Source: Acidobacteriaceae bacterium (lineage in GTDB: Bacteria > Acidobacteriota > Terriglobia > Terriglobales > Acidobacteriaceae). Taken from it: a stretch of DNA of 24,373 nt. The stretch lies in NCBI GenBank assembly GCA_003133425.1, contig PKXI01000122.1, forward strand, positions 1-24,373, read 5' to 3'. How positions within the stretch are numbered: the stretch's first letter is position 1; every line of letters begins with the position of its first letter. Made by a program: the position numbers and the translations under genes. Positions 23,239 through 24,373 of this stretch are shown piece after piece. The notes under the pieces were generated by a model that saw only the letters and a list, made by a program, of their open reading frames with translations, made no database searches and was not told where the DNA came from.

Positions 23239-24373
23239 TCAGTGACGACCGGCGGGAGTCGAATCGCCTGAATAGCCGGCATGGCGGAGGAGCCACACCT
23301 CAGCTACCTGCAGTCCGCGGCCTCCACCGCCAAGTTCCTTCGGCCTGGTCCACTTCAGGTCGAGTGTGCCGCCGCGGGTTGCTGCGGGAGGAACCGGAAA
23401 CTCGATTGTCTCAGGATTTGACTTGCGCAGGCGCGGACCGTGAATGACGAAACGGTCGTTGGCGGTGAGCGTCATCGGTGTTGTGGAGTCCTCGCCGGCA
23501 TAGACGATGCGCAGTTCATAATTGGCCGTCGCATCCAGTCCGGTGTAACGAAGCTCGAGCGGACGATCGTAGAGCGCGCCGGCGTAGGAAAGCTGCGACA
23601 TGCGCCAACCCTGGTCCGGGGTTTGATCGACGATGCCGTCCTGCGCAGACAAGTATAGCGCCGGGTCGCTTGGGTAACCAGGGCCGCGCACAAGGTGCGG
23701 TTCATGTGAAGGATCTCCGAGGTCGTCGTAGAATCCACCTGGTCCGGGATCCTGCCAATGCACGATGACCGCAATTGCTTTCAGCCGGTCTGATTCCTCG
23801 TTCATGGAGCGGATCTTCGAAAACTCGCGCTCGAGCCATGCGCGATCGTTCAGTGAAACATCCGCAGTGTCCAGGCTTGCGCCGCGGCCGACGGCGGAGG
23901 CACCATATTTTTTCACGCTCAACTGCAGGCCGATGTTCTGGAAGAGCTGCCCGGCAAGAGTTTCGATCGTGCTGCGCCAGGGTTGCAGTGTCTCTATCTC
24001 GGCTGGATCCGATGCGAGTGCGCGTTCGGCGTTCTCCATCGCCTTGAGGCTTCCAGTGCGATCTGCTTCAGCGAGTGAGGCGAGCGCGCGATGCTCTTGC
24101 TTGGTTTCGGCAATCAGCCGGTGGCGTTCATAGGCGTCGGTGTATGCGCGATAGAGCGCTTCTTCGAATCGCCAGTTCGCCGCCAGCGCGGGCGAGGCCG
24201 CCTTCTGCATCTGCTCAAAATGCCGCAGCGTGGCGTCGACGCCGTCATTCGTTGAAAGAGGGCCAGTCCAATTCTTCTCGAGAGCCGAAATTCCACGCGC
24301 CAGGGCATCGGCGCGGAACCCATCGTTGCCGGCAAAGTAGTGCGCGTACTGACGAAGCGTCTCTGCCGGACTA
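23239..24373 (-). CDS. Unrecognised protein, C-terminal part (5' end beyond window)
   Basis: The reverse-strand frame is open from the window edge to the TGA at 23239-23241, about 377 codons; there is no stop between 24211 and 24373, so the Met at 24210 is internal and the true start lies outside. The N-terminal visible half is helical and rich in charged residues and Ala (YRAYTDAYERHRLIAETKQ, LASLAEADRTGSLKAMENAERAL). A middle section contains VIVHWQDPGPGGFYDDLGDP with HLVRGPGYPSDP. The end is a beta-rich domain (LELRYTGLDATANYELRIVYAGED ... LDLKWTRP) reminiscent of small galactose-binding or carbohydrate-binding sandwiches. I cannot name a family. It converges with the TonB receptor (66-base gap). 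The GFYDDLGDP segment may mark a secreted carbohydrate-active or lyase-type protein, but this is a guess. Confidence 0.82.
   Translation of the reverse strand, partial: SPAETLRQYAHYFAGNDGFRADALARGISALEKNWTGPLSTNDGVDATLRHFEQMQKAASPALAANWRFEEALYRAYTDAYERHRLIAETKQEHRALASLAEADRTGSLKAMENAERALASDPAEIETLQPWRSTIETLAGQLFQNIGLQLSVKKYGASAVGRGASLDTADVSLNDRAWLEREFSKIRSMNEESDRLKAIAVIVHWQDPGPGGFYDDLGDPSHEPHLVRGPGYPSDPALYLSAQDGIVDQTPDQGWRMSQLSYAGALYDRPLELRYTGLDATANYELRIVYAGEDSTTPMTLTANDRFVIHGPRLRKSNPETIEFPVPPAATRGGTLDLKWTRPKELGGGGRGLQVAEVWLLRHAGYSGDSTPAGRH

Overview
The window looks like chromosomal DNA of an Acidobacteriota bacterium (Terriglobia/Acidobacteriaceae-like). This is inferred from gene content: an Oar-type TonB-dependent receptor with an N-terminal carboxypeptidase-regulatory-like domain, two CRTAC1 (FG-GAP + ASPIC/UnbV) proteins, a secreted glutaminase-A-like protein and moderately high GC. 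No rRNA, tRNA, IS element or CRISPR array is visible. Both window ends cut through a gene.

Left end (1-1138, +): the 3' part of a NarL/FixJ response regulator, followed with a 4-base overlap by a small secreted protein of unknown function.

Centre (1224-16870, +): eleven co-directional genes that look like one long operon or two or three nested units. Six junctions are stop/start overlaps or near-overlaps, one has a 1-base gap, and the largest gap is about 160 bases. Order: CRTAC1 protein; pentahaem cytochrome c554-like protein with C-terminal TPRs; small monohaem cytochrome c; amidase; short-form DAHP synthase; a secreted protein with a C-terminal CxxCH resembling the C-terminus of HzsA-related proteins; second CRTAC1 protein; YVTN propeller fused to a di-haem peroxidase/MauG-like part; stand-alone ligand-type propeller; RidA/chorismatase-like protein; large periplasmic binding protein. 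Most products carry an export signal, so they would act in the periplasm or outside. The exceptions (amidase, DAHP synthase, RidA-like) are cytoplasmic metabolic enzymes. I do not recognise this set as a described system. It is the most interesting part of the window: a periplasmic c-type haem chain, propeller proteins and a binding protein, co-transcribed with enzymes of amide, imine and shikimate/chorismate chemistry.

Right part (17262-24373): after a gene-free convergent gap, a secreted glutaminase-A-like protein (-) is divergent from a large TonB-dependent receptor (+) across a 418-base gap. A C-terminal fragment of an unrecognised protein (-) runs off the right edge. The divergent pair suggests uptake and processing of an organic nitrogen or oligomeric substrate, but this is inferred from family and position only.
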